Shown: one piece after another, positions 52,649 through 62,088 of the stretch
Position numbering within the stretch: the stretch's first letter is position 1
How the letters are laid out: the number at the start of each line of letters is the position of its first letter
Origin: Thiotrichaceae bacterium
Lineage (GTDB): Bacteria > Pseudomonadota > Gammaproteobacteria > Beggiatoales > Beggiatoaceae
Direction: 5' to 3'
Length of the DNA stretch: 64,000 bases
NCBI GenBank assembly: GCA_026991885.1
Contig: JALXAQ010000249.1
Coordinates: 1-64,000, forward strand
Made by a program: the position numbers and the translations under genes
The notes under the pieces: model-generated
The model's database searches: none
What the model saw: only the letters and a program-made list of their open reading frames with translations
Told to the model about the DNA's origin: nothing

Positions 52649-54754
52649 CTAATGTAAAATGTGCAATTTTACCGCTTGATTAGCAGCCTCGACCCGTTTC
52701 AATAATCGTTGCCACTCAAAATCTTGGGGCCACAATTCTTCTTGGTTGCGTCTTAAAAACCGCCGCCATTCCCGCTTAGAAGTCCCAGCCCGCAGTACGC
52801 GATCTATAAATTCTTCAACAATGGCAAACTTGGCTTCACTTGGTTCTTTCACCAATTCCATCAGTACATTTTTGCATCTGTGTACCACCTTTTTATAGTT
52901 ACCCTGGAGATAATCACTGATTTCCTGAGCGGAATATTCTTCCAAGCGAGATTCTGTATCATCTGGGTGTAAATCATCCAAATGTTTACGGATTCTATGT
53001 TGAATCATACCTCGGTAGAGCAATTTAAAGGAAACAAAATCCTTAAAACCTTGCTGCAAGCTTGGAAACTTATCCCCCTCTTTATCCAACAGGGTATAAA
53101 GGTTTGGCAAATAAGATGAATCCTGCAATTGAGACAACTGCCCTAAACCACTATCAATCAGCGTTTTTGTGACTTGCATTTTGACATCCCTAACAGACTC
53201 TTTTAAGCCATCCTCAATCCCTGAAAATTTTGCCGTTAAGTGTGTCCGCACCTTATGCAAGTAATAAGAATACGCCGCAGGATAATCGCCTTTTTCATTT
53301 CTCATTTTCTCGATTTCTTCAAGCGTCGGTATGCCACGATCATGGGTGGCTTCTTCAAAGGCTTTATTGATGGTGGCAATCAAATACTCATCTTCTTGAT
53401 TACGACATTCATGTAATTTCTTGCCTAATTCTTCAAGATGATTGGTCAAATTGCCCCATATTTCGTCAAATTTATCATCAAACAAATCACCTTCGTTATC
53501 ACTCGCATTGTCAGTGAAAATGGCTTTGCGTATTTCATCCAATTTGAGCGTCACTTGTTCACGGAGTTCATTTAATCGCCGCTGATAGGAAGTCGCAAAC
53601 TGTTGATCGAGGGCAGTGATTTGAGTAGCCATATAATCCAATACGGGTTCAAGCACTTTGGCGTTGACTTCGTCGCTATCCGCACAATTAGCCGTCAAAC
53701 ATCGCTCAACACGGAGTCCTTGTTTGTCGATGGTGGCCGCTAAATCAGCGCAATTTTTCAGGTTACTGCCATCATCCAGTTGATTGAGTACCATAAATGA
53801 CCATTGTTGAATAGGCAACTCCTGTAGGGCGCGACTGGCTGTGTCATAAAGTGTAACATCGTGATCCATCCAAGAATCGCCGTGGGCTTGGGGCTTACGC
53901 ACAAATAATATCAGGTCAATTTCTTGTCCCAAGGCGTGAATCAGTCGATCTTCATCGCCAATGCCCGTATCCCCTAAGCCTGGCATATCCACCACCGCAA
54001 TTTGACCGACAGAGGTATTTGGAAAAGGGCACAAAATTTTGGCTTCGCGGACAGCTAAATAGTTGTAAAAAGGCTCAGAACTCTCCAAATTATATTGGGC
54101 TACATAAGCTTGGATTTCCCCACGCTCAATCCGTTTTGGTGTGGATTCCTTTAGCCAATGGCGGTAGCTCTCAATATGCTGGTGATATTTTTTCAGATGC
54201 TCAATCTGCGCTTTTTGCTCAGCCCCAAGCGAGCCTTGATCGGGTAAAGCACTCTGAGCAAATTGATCAATTGTCAAAGGCGGTGTGCCAAGATTAAGCG
54301 CGTCGTAATAAGGCGCAATCACTTCCTGTAAAAAGTCACGCTCATTATAAAAAGTGATTTCAGCATAAGGCTCAATATCCGGTTTGTGACAAACCATGCT
54401 TCGCACACCGGTGCAATGTCCTCGATTACTATCGGGAATTTCTTGGCGAGACAAGCCGGTGAGGCTTTGCAATAAACGGCTTTTGCCTTGCCGCGCCCGC
54501 CCAACAACGCCGATATTTAAGGTTGAGCGAGAAAAACGGGCGTGTAATTTTTGTAACAGTGCTGTCACATTTTTGACTTCTTGCTGTATTTCGGCAAAAT
54601 GAGCGGCACCAACATTTGTGTTGCGGTAAGGTTTCTCAAGTGAGTAGAGTGCCTCGGAAAGCTCACCGAGATGACGCTCAGCGGTTCTCAACTTGCCCGC
54701 CAGCGGTTGGCGTTGGGCAATGATATGTTTTATTTTTTTGGGTAGTTCATTCAT
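52649..54754 (-). CDS. Dynamin-like large GTPase
   Basis: A 701-residue protein. A helical N-terminus (about 1-75) precedes a GTPase domain with G1 GRARQGKS (85-92), a possible G2 threonine at 115, G3 DMPG (256-259) and G4 NQLD (324-327). A 140-residue insertion rich in charged helices lies between G2 and G3. The C-terminal half (about 400-701) is helical. No membrane segment. It resembles bacterial dynamin-like proteins in layout, though G1 has R-A-R-Q, and membrane remodelling is only an inference. It is first in the four-gene operon on the minus strand. Confidence 0.82.
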   Translation of the reverse strand: MNELPKKIKHIIAQRQPLAGKLRTAERHLGELSEALYSLEKPYRNTNVGAAHFAEIQQEVKNVTALLQKLHARFSRSTLNIGVVGRARQGKSRLLQSLTGLSRQEIPDSNRGHCTGVRSMVCHKPDIEPYAEITFYNERDFLQEVIAPYYDALNLGTPPLTIDQFAQSALPDQGSLGAEQKAQIEHLKKYHQHIESYRHWLKESTPKRIERGEIQAYVAQYNLESSEPFYNYLAVREAKILCPFPNTSVGQIAVVDMPGLGDTGIGDEDRLIHALGQEIDLILFVRKPQAHGDSWMDHDVTLYDTASRALQELPIQQWSFMVLNQLDDGSNLKNCADLAATIDKQGLRVERCLTANCADSDEVNAKVLEPVLDYMATQITALDQQFATSYQRRLNELREQVTLKLDEIRKAIFTDNASDNEGDLFDDKFDEIWGNLTNHLEELGKKLHECRNQEDEYLIATINKAFEEATHDRGIPTLEEIEKMRNEKGDYPAAYSYYLHKVRTHLTAKFSGIEDGLKESVRDVKMQVTKTLIDSGLGQLSQLQDSSYLPNLYTLLDKEGDKFPSLQQGFKDFVSFKLLYRGMIQHRIRKHLDDLHPDDTESRLEEYSAQEISDYLQGNYKKVVHRCKNVLMELVKEPSEAKFAIVEEFIDRVLRAGTSKREWRRFLRRNQEELWPQDFEWQRLLKRVEAANQAVKLHILH

Positions 54755-54799
54755 CTATTAATTATGCAAAAATTTATAGAAATCCTATTTCTTTGAAAG

Positions 54800-55290
54800 T
54801 TGAAAATGTTAAAATACTTTTGTTAAGCTACTGACCTGATTTAATCGTCCTACGTTGCGGGATCGGCTGTCATGCCTTATATAGCAATTAATGTGCCAAT
54901 TAAATTTTAATAGTCGATGTTCTAGTTTTTTTTTTGTAACTCTTTTTGGGTTTGGAGTACAAATCTTTAGCTTTGTAGTGTCTGACAAAGCTAAAGCTTT
55001 GTACTCCATTCAGTAGAATTTAAGCGATAAATGGTCAATTGAGGAAAATAAAATAAGGGGGTTGCGGGTGTGACAAGCTCTTGGAAGGATGCGAAAGGAT
55101 TAGAAGAAAAACACTTAATAACCAGCTATAAAACCAGTCATTGAGGAATATTGAAAAAGTGCGATAGCTTTTCAGATAAGACGTCCAAGATAAATCTGGC
55201 CGACTCCAAAAGTCGATCTAATTTTTTTTTATAGTCAATAAAAATATTGAGAATTATTGACATTATTGCTTTTATGTTATAGAATGCCTA
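54800..55290. other. Intergenic stretch with palindromic repeats only
   Basis: It holds a GGAGTACAAATC/GTACTCC inverted pair at 54954-55007 and a degenerate GTCCAAGATAAATCTGGCC copy at 55181-55207, in AT-rich sequence. No ORF with protein-like composition, RNA gene or clear promoter is seen. Confidence 0.7.
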
Positions 55291-55293
55291 CCG

Positions 55294-55926
55294 ATGAAAG
55301 CGAAAGAAGTTTTAAAACTGACTGGGTTATCACGTTCTCACTTATCAAGGCTAGTCAAATCAGGCGTTTTTAGTGTCTCAAAAAAACCTAATGGTCAATA
55401 TGACTACAAAGTAGATGATGTTTACGAGTATTTAGTTAGGCTCGCCACGATGCCGATTAAAAATCATTTATGCGCGAGTTTCGACCAGTAAACAGAAGGC
55501 CGATTTAGCACGTCAAATTGAGGCACTTGAAAGTTTTTGTCTATCTCAAGGCATAAAAATTGATCAGGTTTTTTCTGATATTGCTAATGGGATCAACTTT
55601 GAAAAACGAAAACAGTTCTTTGACTTACTTGATTTGGTTATTGATGGACAGGTTGATAAAGTTTTCATAAATTATAAAGATCGCCTAAGTCGAGTTGGTT
55701 TTGGATTGTTTAAACACTTGTTCGGAAAATTGGGCGTTCCGCCACTTCGTTTGGAACGGAAATAATTGTGGCTAATGGCCATAGCAACGAAAAACTAGAC
55801 AGCGAGGAGATAATAAACGAAATCATTACATTGATTCATTGTTTTTCAATGAAACATTACTCAAAACGTCGAGTCAAACGTGCCATAGAGGTACTCAATG
55901 AAGAAAGCACTCAAAACCAAGATTAG
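55294..55926 (+). pseudogene. IS607-type serine recombinase TnpA, frameshifted
   Basis: The MerR-like DNA-binding start MKAKEVLKLTGLSRSHLSRL is open from 55294 to about 55440. The resolvase domain continues in another frame (YARVSTSKQKADLARQIEAL with the catalytic serine, then GQVDKVFINYKDRLSRVGF). A second break near 55735 is a roughly 20-base insertion; the frame then resumes as FGTEIIVANGHSNEKL and closes at 55924-55926. Both breaks are predicted to abolish a full-length enzyme. It overlaps the intact tnpB. Confidence 0.8.
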
Positions 55927-57175
55927 AGGCTTAGATAAGTCCCAGTTCCAACGGCTTAGGGAATTGACTCACCATGCTAAGAATCTTTATAACCAGACCT
56001 TGTGGACTTTGCGAGAAGGCTTTGAGGCAACTGGTAAGTATTTTACCTATCCTCAAATGGACAAAGCCATGAAGCAGGTTGAAAACCTTGAGGGTGAAAT
56101 CAATTATCGTTTCCTGAAAAGCGCGGTGTCTCAACAAATCTTAAGAAGACTGGATAAGAATTTTAAATCCTTCTTTGAAGCCAGCGAGGATTTCAAACTA
56201 AATCCGAGTAAATATAAGAGAGAACCAAGGCCACCACGTTTCAAGAAAAGTCAGTACGATAATCTGATTTACAACACTTGTGCGTTCCAAATAAAAAATG
56301 GTGAAGCTATTCTGGACCGAACCAAGGGGAAACAAATAAAGATTCCTTTACCATTACCCCTGATAGGGAAAAATATCAAACAGATAGAGATTATCCCAAA
56401 GCCTCACTCGTTCCAAGCCGTTTTTGTGTACGATGAAAATCAAGCGACCTATCAGCAAGTCGTACCAAATGATAAAATCATGTCAATCGACTTGGGTTTA
56501 AATAACTTGGCGACTTGTGTCACTAATGGCGTTATCATGCCTTTTATCATTGATGGTCGGCGAATCAAATCAATTAATGCTTACTACAACAAGCGAAAGG
56601 CTTTTCTCCAATCCAAACTGGAAAAATCAAGAGGTAGAAAATGGTCAAATAGGCTTCAACAATTAACGGATTGGCGCAATGCGATAATCACTGATTACTT
56701 ACATAAAGCCACCGCACATGTCGTCCAAACCTGTTTAACTCATGAGATTTCAAAAGTTGTCGTTGGTGATGTCGCTAAATCTTTGGATCATATCAATCTA
56801 GGCAAAAAAACTAATCAAAACTTTGTGGACTTGTCTCTAGGCCAGTTTATAGATAAATTGCGCTATAAACTAGGGCAACATGGAATTAAATTAAAAGTTG
56901 CAAACGAGAGTTACACTTCAAAAGCGAGTTTTGTGGATGGTGATCAAATGCCTAAAAAGTATGACAAAGAGGCCAAACCGACTTATAGTGGCAAACGAAT
57001 CAAACGTGGTTTGTACCGAAGCCAAGATGGTACTTTAGTTAATGCTGATGCCAATGGCGCGTATAATATTTTGAGAAAGAGCGAGTCCAAATTTTCATTC
57101 TCAGGGCTTGTTGAAAAGGTGGGTAAGCATGTTAAAGGATGGTTACACCCTACTGAACGAGTTTTTATCAAGTAA
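55898..57175 (+). CDS. tnpB: TnpB RNA-guided nuclease of an IS607-type element
   Basis: A 425-residue TnpB. The RuvC-like catalytic residues are in place: Asp-198 in SIDLGLNNL, Glu-337 in VANESYTSKASF and Asp-384 in NADANGAYNIL. The usual four-cysteine zinc motif is absent, as in a subgroup of IS607 TnpBs. Related proteins cut DNA guided by an RNA made from the element's right end. The frame is intact although tnpA is broken. No clear guide RNA boundary could be drawn; the 3' end of the gene and following 180 bases are the place to look. Confidence 0.9.
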   Translation: MKKALKTKIRGLDKSQFQRLRELTHHAKNLYNQTLWTLREGFEATGKYFTYPQMDKAMKQVENLEGEINYRFLKSAVSQQILRRLDKNFKSFFEASEDFKLNPSKYKREPRPPRFKKSQYDNLIYNTCAFQIKNGEAILDRTKGKQIKIPLPLPLIGKNIKQIEIIPKPHSFQAVFVYDENQATYQQVVPNDKIMSIDLGLNNLATCVTNGVIMPFIIDGRRIKSINAYYNKRKAFLQSKLEKSRGRKWSNRLQQLTDWRNAIITDYLHKATAHVVQTCLTHEISKVVVGDVAKSLDHINLGKKTNQNFVDLSLGQFIDKLRYKLGQHGIKLKVANESYTSKASFVDGDQMPKKYDKEAKPTYSGKRIKRGLYRSQDGTLVNADANGAYNILRKSESKFSFSGLVEKVGKHVKGWLHPTERVFIK

Positions 57176-57362
57176 CTCCAAGCTGCAGCGAGGAGATAGT
57201 GGGTTGATTACTCCCTTGTTCGGATTTATTGCATTATCAACAATGTCAATATTTAACAACAAAATTGTGATCTGATTCGCCATAAATGAAACCGTCATTG
57301 AAAAAACCTAGTTGTTGGAGTCCAAAGCTTTAGCTTTGGATTCCAAGTGCCTTAAAATCCTG
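57176..57362. other. Right flank of the IS607-type element
   Basis: Includes AGCGAGGAGATAGTGG and ACTCCCTTGTTCGG directly after tnpB, possibly the right end and guide RNA region, and a GGAGTCCAAAGC palindrome at 57317-57340. The element boundary was not determined. No gene is seen. Confidence 0.4.
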
Positions 57363-59324
57363 TTATGGAGACGGTAACTCTGTCATCGTGTTGTCTGCCC
57401 CTGCTGGTGGTTCCACACTCAGTAGAGCACCACCGCTAGAGCGCAAGCCATCTATGTTCCCCGTCACCATACTCTCAGGCGATAAAGTGTGTAATTGAAC
57501 CCAAGTGCTGTTGTTCATCCACCGCCAAATACCATATTGGGTGCCAAAGTCGATAATCACATCGTCTTGACTGCTACCGTCTATATCTCCCGTCACCATG
57601 CTCTTCGGCGATAAGTTGTGCAATTTGAGCCAAGTGCTATTGTTCAGCCACACCCAAATACCATATTGGTTGCCAAAGTCGATAATCAGATCGTCTTGAC
57701 TGCTACCGTCTATATCTCCCGTCACCATGCTCTTCGGCGAGATTGAATGCAATTGAACCCAAGTGCTATCGTTCAGCCACACCCAAATACCATATTGGGT
57801 GCCAAAGTCGATAATCAGATCGTCTTGACTGCTACCGTCTATATCTCCTGTCACCATGCTCTCCGGCGATAAGTTGTGCAATTTGATCCAAGTGCTGTTG
57901 TTCATCCGCACCCAAATACCATATTGGCTGCCAAAGTCGATAATCAGATCGTCTTGACCGTTACCGTCTATATCTCCCGTCACCATGCTCTCCGGCGAGA
58001 TTGAATGCAATTGAACCCAAGTGCTGTCGTTCAGCCACACCCAAATACCATATTGGGTGCCAAAGTCGATAATCACATCGTCTTGACCGCTACCGTCTAT
58101 ATCTCCCGTCACCATGCTCTTCGGCGATAAGTTGTGCAATTTGAGCCAAGTGCTATTGTTCAGCCACACCCAAATACCATATTGGGTGCCAAAGTCGATA
58201 ATGACTTCGTATTGACCAGACCTGTCTAAGTCTCCGGTGACCATGCTCTCGGCAGAAAGCGAATGCAGGGAACGCCAACTGTCATTATTCATCCACATCC
58301 ACAGGCCATATAAAGCACCGAAGTCGATAATAACATCATTTGTGGGGAAACATGCCAGTTGTGCATTGATGTTAGACGTGGTCACGCCTTCCGTGATGGC
58401 AATATCCGTGCCGCTGCTAATTATCGGCACATCATCATAATACTCGGTGACACAATCCCCTGAAGGTGAGGTGAAGCCTACGCGATAACTAGCTGTAGTC
58501 AGTGAGCCAAGATCATAGTGGCCTACAGTATCGGTAGAAACATTGTTAACCTGGCTCCACCAACTGCCGTTCCAACGGTAAGCCGCCACATTAATATTCC
58601 ATAAAGGATTTCCAGCGGTGTCCGTTACCGTGCCAGTGATGCGACCTGCCAAAGCCAACTGGGCATTGATGTTAGGGGTGGTCGTGCCTACGGTTATGAC
58701 AATATCTCTGGCACTCTCTTGAGTTGGCGCATCGTCGTAATACTCGGGGATATAAGTCCCAGACTGATCCCTGAACTCCAGATGATAAGTACCACTATTT
58801 AAACCGCCCATCTCATAGTTGCCGGAGCTGGGTTCAGTCAAAACCTCCCCAATCCAGTCCCACCCACTGCCGTTCCAACGTGAAATTATAACGCCGATAT
58901 TCCCTAAAGGATTTCCAGCACTGTCCGTCACCGTGCCGGTGATGTGAGCTGCCAAAGCCAACTGGGCATTGATGTTAGGGGTGGTCGTGCCGGCTGTGAC
59001 TGCAATGTTTGTGGCATGGTCAATATCCAGCGCATCGTCGTAATGTTCAAGGGCATAAGTCCCAGAGCTATCCTCGAATCTAACGCGATAATTCTCGGTA
59101 TCCAAAGCATCAATATCATAATTGCCGGCAGCATCTGTCGAGTCAGAGTTAACCACCTCCCACCAGCCTATCCAATGGAAAGCTGTCACCCCAATATTCT
59201 CCAAAGGATTTCCAGCTGTGTCCGTCACAGTACCAGTAATATTACCAGCATAGCTCTCTTTAGCAAGCCCTAGCATACTTGTTATGAGAACAAGCGCAAG
59301 GCTCAGTTTCTTAGCAAATAACAT
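57363..59324 (-). CDS. Exported repeat protein: three Cna-B/carboxypeptidase-regulatory domains and FG-GAP-like repeats
   Basis: About 653 residues. ATG 59324 after AAGGAGACAAAACAA is chosen; the longer frame upstream reads through a repeat. A signal peptide (KKLSLALVLITSMLGLAKES) leads to three domains each opening GTVTDTAGNPL or GTVTDSAGNPL with N(I)GV, then a run of 43-residue repeats with DDVIIDFGTQYGIWVWLNNS and SPESMVTGDIDG. The repeats are encoded by 129-bp units that are nearly identical at DNA level. It is probably a surface or secreted adhesion or matrix protein. Confidence 0.83.
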   Translation of the reverse strand: MLFAKKLSLALVLITSMLGLAKESYAGNITGTVTDTAGNPLENIGVTAFHWIGWWEVVNSDSTDAAGNYDIDALDTENYRVRFEDSSGTYALEHYDDALDIDHATNIAVTAGTTTPNINAQLALAAHITGTVTDSAGNPLGNIGVIISRWNGSGWDWIGEVLTEPSSGNYEMGGLNSGTYHLEFRDQSGTYIPEYYDDAPTQESARDIVITVGTTTPNINAQLALAGRITGTVTDTAGNPLWNINVAAYRWNGSWWSQVNNVSTDTVGHYDLGSLTTASYRVGFTSPSGDCVTEYYDDVPIISSGTDIAITEGVTTSNINAQLACFPTNDVIIDFGALYGLWMWMNNDSWRSLHSLSAESMVTGDLDRSGQYEVIIDFGTQYGIWVWLNNSTWLKLHNLSPKSMVTGDIDGSGQDDVIIDFGTQYGIWVWLNDSTWVQLHSISPESMVTGDIDGNGQDDLIIDFGSQYGIWVRMNNSTWIKLHNLSPESMVTGDIDGSSQDDLIIDFGTQYGIWVWLNDSTWVQLHSISPKSMVTGDIDGSSQDDLIIDFGNQYGIWVWLNNSTWLKLHNLSPKSMVTGDIDGSSQDDVIIDFGTQYGIWRWMNNSTWVQLHTLSPESMVTGNIDGLRSSGGALLSVEPPAGADNTMTELPSP

Positions 59325-59356
59325 TTGTTTTGTCTCCTTATTAATGGCATTGAAGC

Positions 59357-59402
59357 GTAGGGTGCGTCCCACGCACCGAGGTAAAGCTGTAGCGGTGCGT
59401 GC
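59357..59402. repeat. GGTGCGTCCCACGCACC hairpins
   Basis: GTAGGGTGCGTCCCACGCAC faces a degenerate inverted copy (GCGGTGCGTGC). It lies upstream of the repeat-protein start and next to the clpV stop. Confidence 0.75.
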
Positions 59403-59409
59403 TAGCAGC

Positions 59410-62004
59410 CTATTCCCTAAAATCGTAAGTAAAATCCCCCCCCTCATCAATCCCCACTTCCAGCGTCTCAGGCAAACGAGACTCGCTCATCTGCACTAAC
59501 ACTTCGCTGGCAATGCGAGGCAATAGGGTGCGATTGATAATATGATCAATATTGCGTGCTCCGGTTTCCACTTCCGTGCAGCGTTGGGCAATTTGCTCTA
59601 CCACCGCGTCTTGATAGACAAATTGTATTTTTTGACTCTCCTGTAATCGTTGTGCAAGCTGTTGCAGTTTGATTTTCACAATGTCGCCCATCGCTTCCGG
59701 CTTAATCGGCGTAAAGGGCACAACTTCCATACGCGCTAATAAAGCCGGTTTAAAGTGTTTACTCAGAATGGGGCGTATTTTTTCGACTAAGTTTTCTAAT
59801 GAAGGTTGCTCTTCGGAAGCGCAGGCTTGCGTAATAAGATCATTCGCTAAATTACTGGTTAAAAAAAGCACCGTGTTTTTGAAATCAATATTGCGTCCTT
59901 CGCCATCTGATAAGAGCCCTTTGTCAAAGACTTGATAAAATAAATTCATCACTTCCAAGTCTGCTTTTTCGACTTCATCCAATAGGACGACTGAATAGGG
60001 GCGTTGGCGCACAGCCTCTGTCAATACCCCGCCTTCGCCATAGCCGACATAGCCAGGGGGAGAGCCAATCAGTCTGGAGACGGTGTGTTTTTCTTGAAAT
60101 TCAGACATGTTGATGGAGACCATAAAGCGTTCTCCCCCAAAAAGTAAGTCGGCGACACCTAAAGCGGTTTCCGTTTTGCCGACGCCGCTGGGTCCCACGA
60201 GCAGGAAAATACCCATCGGGGTGTCGGTATCACGTAGTCCCGCTTTGGCCGCACGAATGCCTTGATCAATGGCGAAAATGGCATTGTCTTGTCCTTTAAT
60301 ACGTTGGCTCAGGGATTCTTTGAATGTGAGTATGGATTTGATCTCGTCTTTGACCATTTTGCCAACAGGAATACCCGTCCAATCGGCAATGACTTCGTTG
60401 ATGACTTCGGGGGTGACTTCGTAGTGAATCAGTGGCGCATTCCCTTGGATGTTTGACAAATTTGTCATGGCGGTGCTGAGTTCTTCGCTTGCCTCGTCTT
60501 TGGCACGCAAATTAAGCACAGTAGTGACCGCTTCTCGTTCTTTTTCCCAACGTTGTGTGAGTTCTTCCCGTTCTTGGTTTAATTGTTCGATTTTATCCGT
60601 GAGTTCTGCCGTCCTCGCATCTTCTGTCCCCTGATTGGTGGCAATGTCTCGACGAATAGCCTCTAATTCTCGCTCTAAGGTTTGAATTTGACGCTCTAAA
60701 TCATCGAGAGATGCCGGTTTAGCACTGACGCTGATTTTGACTCGCGCTGTTGCGGTGTCTAACACATCGACCGCTTTATCGGGCAATTGGCGACCCGATA
60801 TGTAACGGGCAGAAAAATGGGCAGCGGCTTCGATGGCATCATCGCGCACATAGACGCCATGCGCTTCTTCATATTTGTCACGCAATCCGCGCAAAATTGT
60901 TACCGCCTCAGCGGGAGAGGGTTCGCCCAATTTGACGAGTTGAAATCGTCGGGCTAAGGCGGCATCTTTTTCAAAATATTTTTTGTATTCTGACCAAGTG
61001 GTTGCGGCAATTGTTCGCAATTCTCCCCGTGCGAGTGCGGGTTTGAGTAGATTAGCGGCATCACCGCCCCCCGCTTGTCCGCCTGCTCCGATGAGCGTAT
61101 GGGCTTCGTCGATAAATAAAATGATGGGTTTGGGGGAAGATTTGACTTCTTCAATCACCGATTTGAGGCGATTTTCAAATTCGCCTTTGACACTGGCACC
61201 GGCTTGTAATAAGCCTAAATCGAGTCCGTAAATTTCAACATTTTTTAGAATATCAGGGACATCCCCTTCAACAATTTTGAGTGCGAAACCTTCAACCACG
61301 GCGGTTTTGCCCACGCCGGCTTCTCCGACGGCTATGGGGTTGTTTTTGCGACGGCGGCTCAGTATGTCAATGATTTGGCGAATTTCTCGGTCACGGCAAA
61401 ACACGGGATCAATCTCTCCTGCCCGTGCTTGTCCTGTAAAATCAATGGTATATTTTCCCAAAGCGGTGTCTTCGCGGGCGACTTTAGTTTGACCCGGAGA
61501 GGCTTTTTCGATTTCCATGACCGCCGTTTCTTCTTTGGAGCTTGCTGTGATCTCTAAGAGATGACGGCGCAGATTTTCGGCGGGTATGTCTCTGAGCTGA
61601 TCAAAATATTCGGCTTGTCCATAGCGGCTGGGATTGGAAACTAATGCGGAAATCAGTACGCCGGAGCGAATTTCTCCGAGCTGCATTTCGACTGATGCCC
61701 ACATCCAAGCCTCTTGGAATAATTCAATCAGCAAGGGGGGAAAGACGGGTCTGCCGGTATTGCCTGTTTTTTCGAGTTCTACAGCATGTTGCAGACTTTT
61801 TTCGACCCGGGCGGGGTCAATTTCGTAGTGACGCAAGATGAGTTGAAAGTCCCGATCAGGGTCCTCAATCAACATGAGTAGCATGTGTTCGATGGAGACG
61901 TCGTAGTTGCCACGGGCGACACAAAGTCCAGCGGCACTTTCCATTGATCGGGTGCAATATGTGTTGAGTCGATCAAATAAGGATTTTAAGTTAAGGTTTA
62001 ACAT
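59410..62004 (-). CDS. clpV: ClpV/TssH-type AAA+ ATPase
   Basis: An 864-residue ClpB-family ATPase with an N-terminal Clp-N domain (about 1-150), first AAA domain with GEAGVGKT, a coiled-coil middle domain (SLDDLERQIQTLERELEAIR) and second AAA domain with GPSGVGKT. The sequence GAGGQAGGGDAANLLKPALA, and the EYKKYFEKDAALARRFQ region, match the type VI secretion ClpV group rather than ClpB. ClpV recycles contracted TssB/TssC sheaths. No tssB, tssC or other T6SS gene is next to it here, so it is orphan in this window. Confidence 0.88.
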   Translation of the reverse strand: MLNLNLKSLFDRLNTYCTRSMESAAGLCVARGNYDVSIEHMLLMLIEDPDRDFQLILRHYEIDPARVEKSLQHAVELEKTGNTGRPVFPPLLIELFQEAWMWASVEMQLGEIRSGVLISALVSNPSRYGQAEYFDQLRDIPAENLRRHLLEITASSKEETAVMEIEKASPGQTKVAREDTALGKYTIDFTGQARAGEIDPVFCRDREIRQIIDILSRRRKNNPIAVGEAGVGKTAVVEGFALKIVEGDVPDILKNVEIYGLDLGLLQAGASVKGEFENRLKSVIEEVKSSPKPIILFIDEAHTLIGAGGQAGGGDAANLLKPALARGELRTIAATTWSEYKKYFEKDAALARRFQLVKLGEPSPAEAVTILRGLRDKYEEAHGVYVRDDAIEAAAHFSARYISGRQLPDKAVDVLDTATARVKISVSAKPASLDDLERQIQTLERELEAIRRDIATNQGTEDARTAELTDKIEQLNQEREELTQRWEKEREAVTTVLNLRAKDEASEELSTAMTNLSNIQGNAPLIHYEVTPEVINEVIADWTGIPVGKMVKDEIKSILTFKESLSQRIKGQDNAIFAIDQGIRAAKAGLRDTDTPMGIFLLVGPSGVGKTETALGVADLLFGGERFMVSINMSEFQEKHTVSRLIGSPPGYVGYGEGGVLTEAVRQRPYSVVLLDEVEKADLEVMNLFYQVFDKGLLSDGEGRNIDFKNTVLFLTSNLANDLITQACASEEQPSLENLVEKIRPILSKHFKPALLARMEVVPFTPIKPEAMGDIVKIKLQQLAQRLQESQKIQFVYQDAVVEQIAQRCTEVETGARNIDHIINRTLLPRIASEVLVQMSESRLPETLEVGIDEGGDFTYDFRE

Positions 62005-62029
62005 GTTTTTGGTCCTTTGTTTAAAAGAT

Positions 62030-62052
62030 GTCCAAGATAAATCTTGGACTCC
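62030..62052. repeat. Palindromic repeat, GTCCAAGATAAATCTTGGAC type
   Basis: A full 20-base palindrome plus TCC in the gap between the divergent clpV and the oxidoreductase gene. Confidence 0.85.
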
Positions 62053-62088
62053 GATGGTTTAAGTATAATACAAAAAAGGATAATATTT

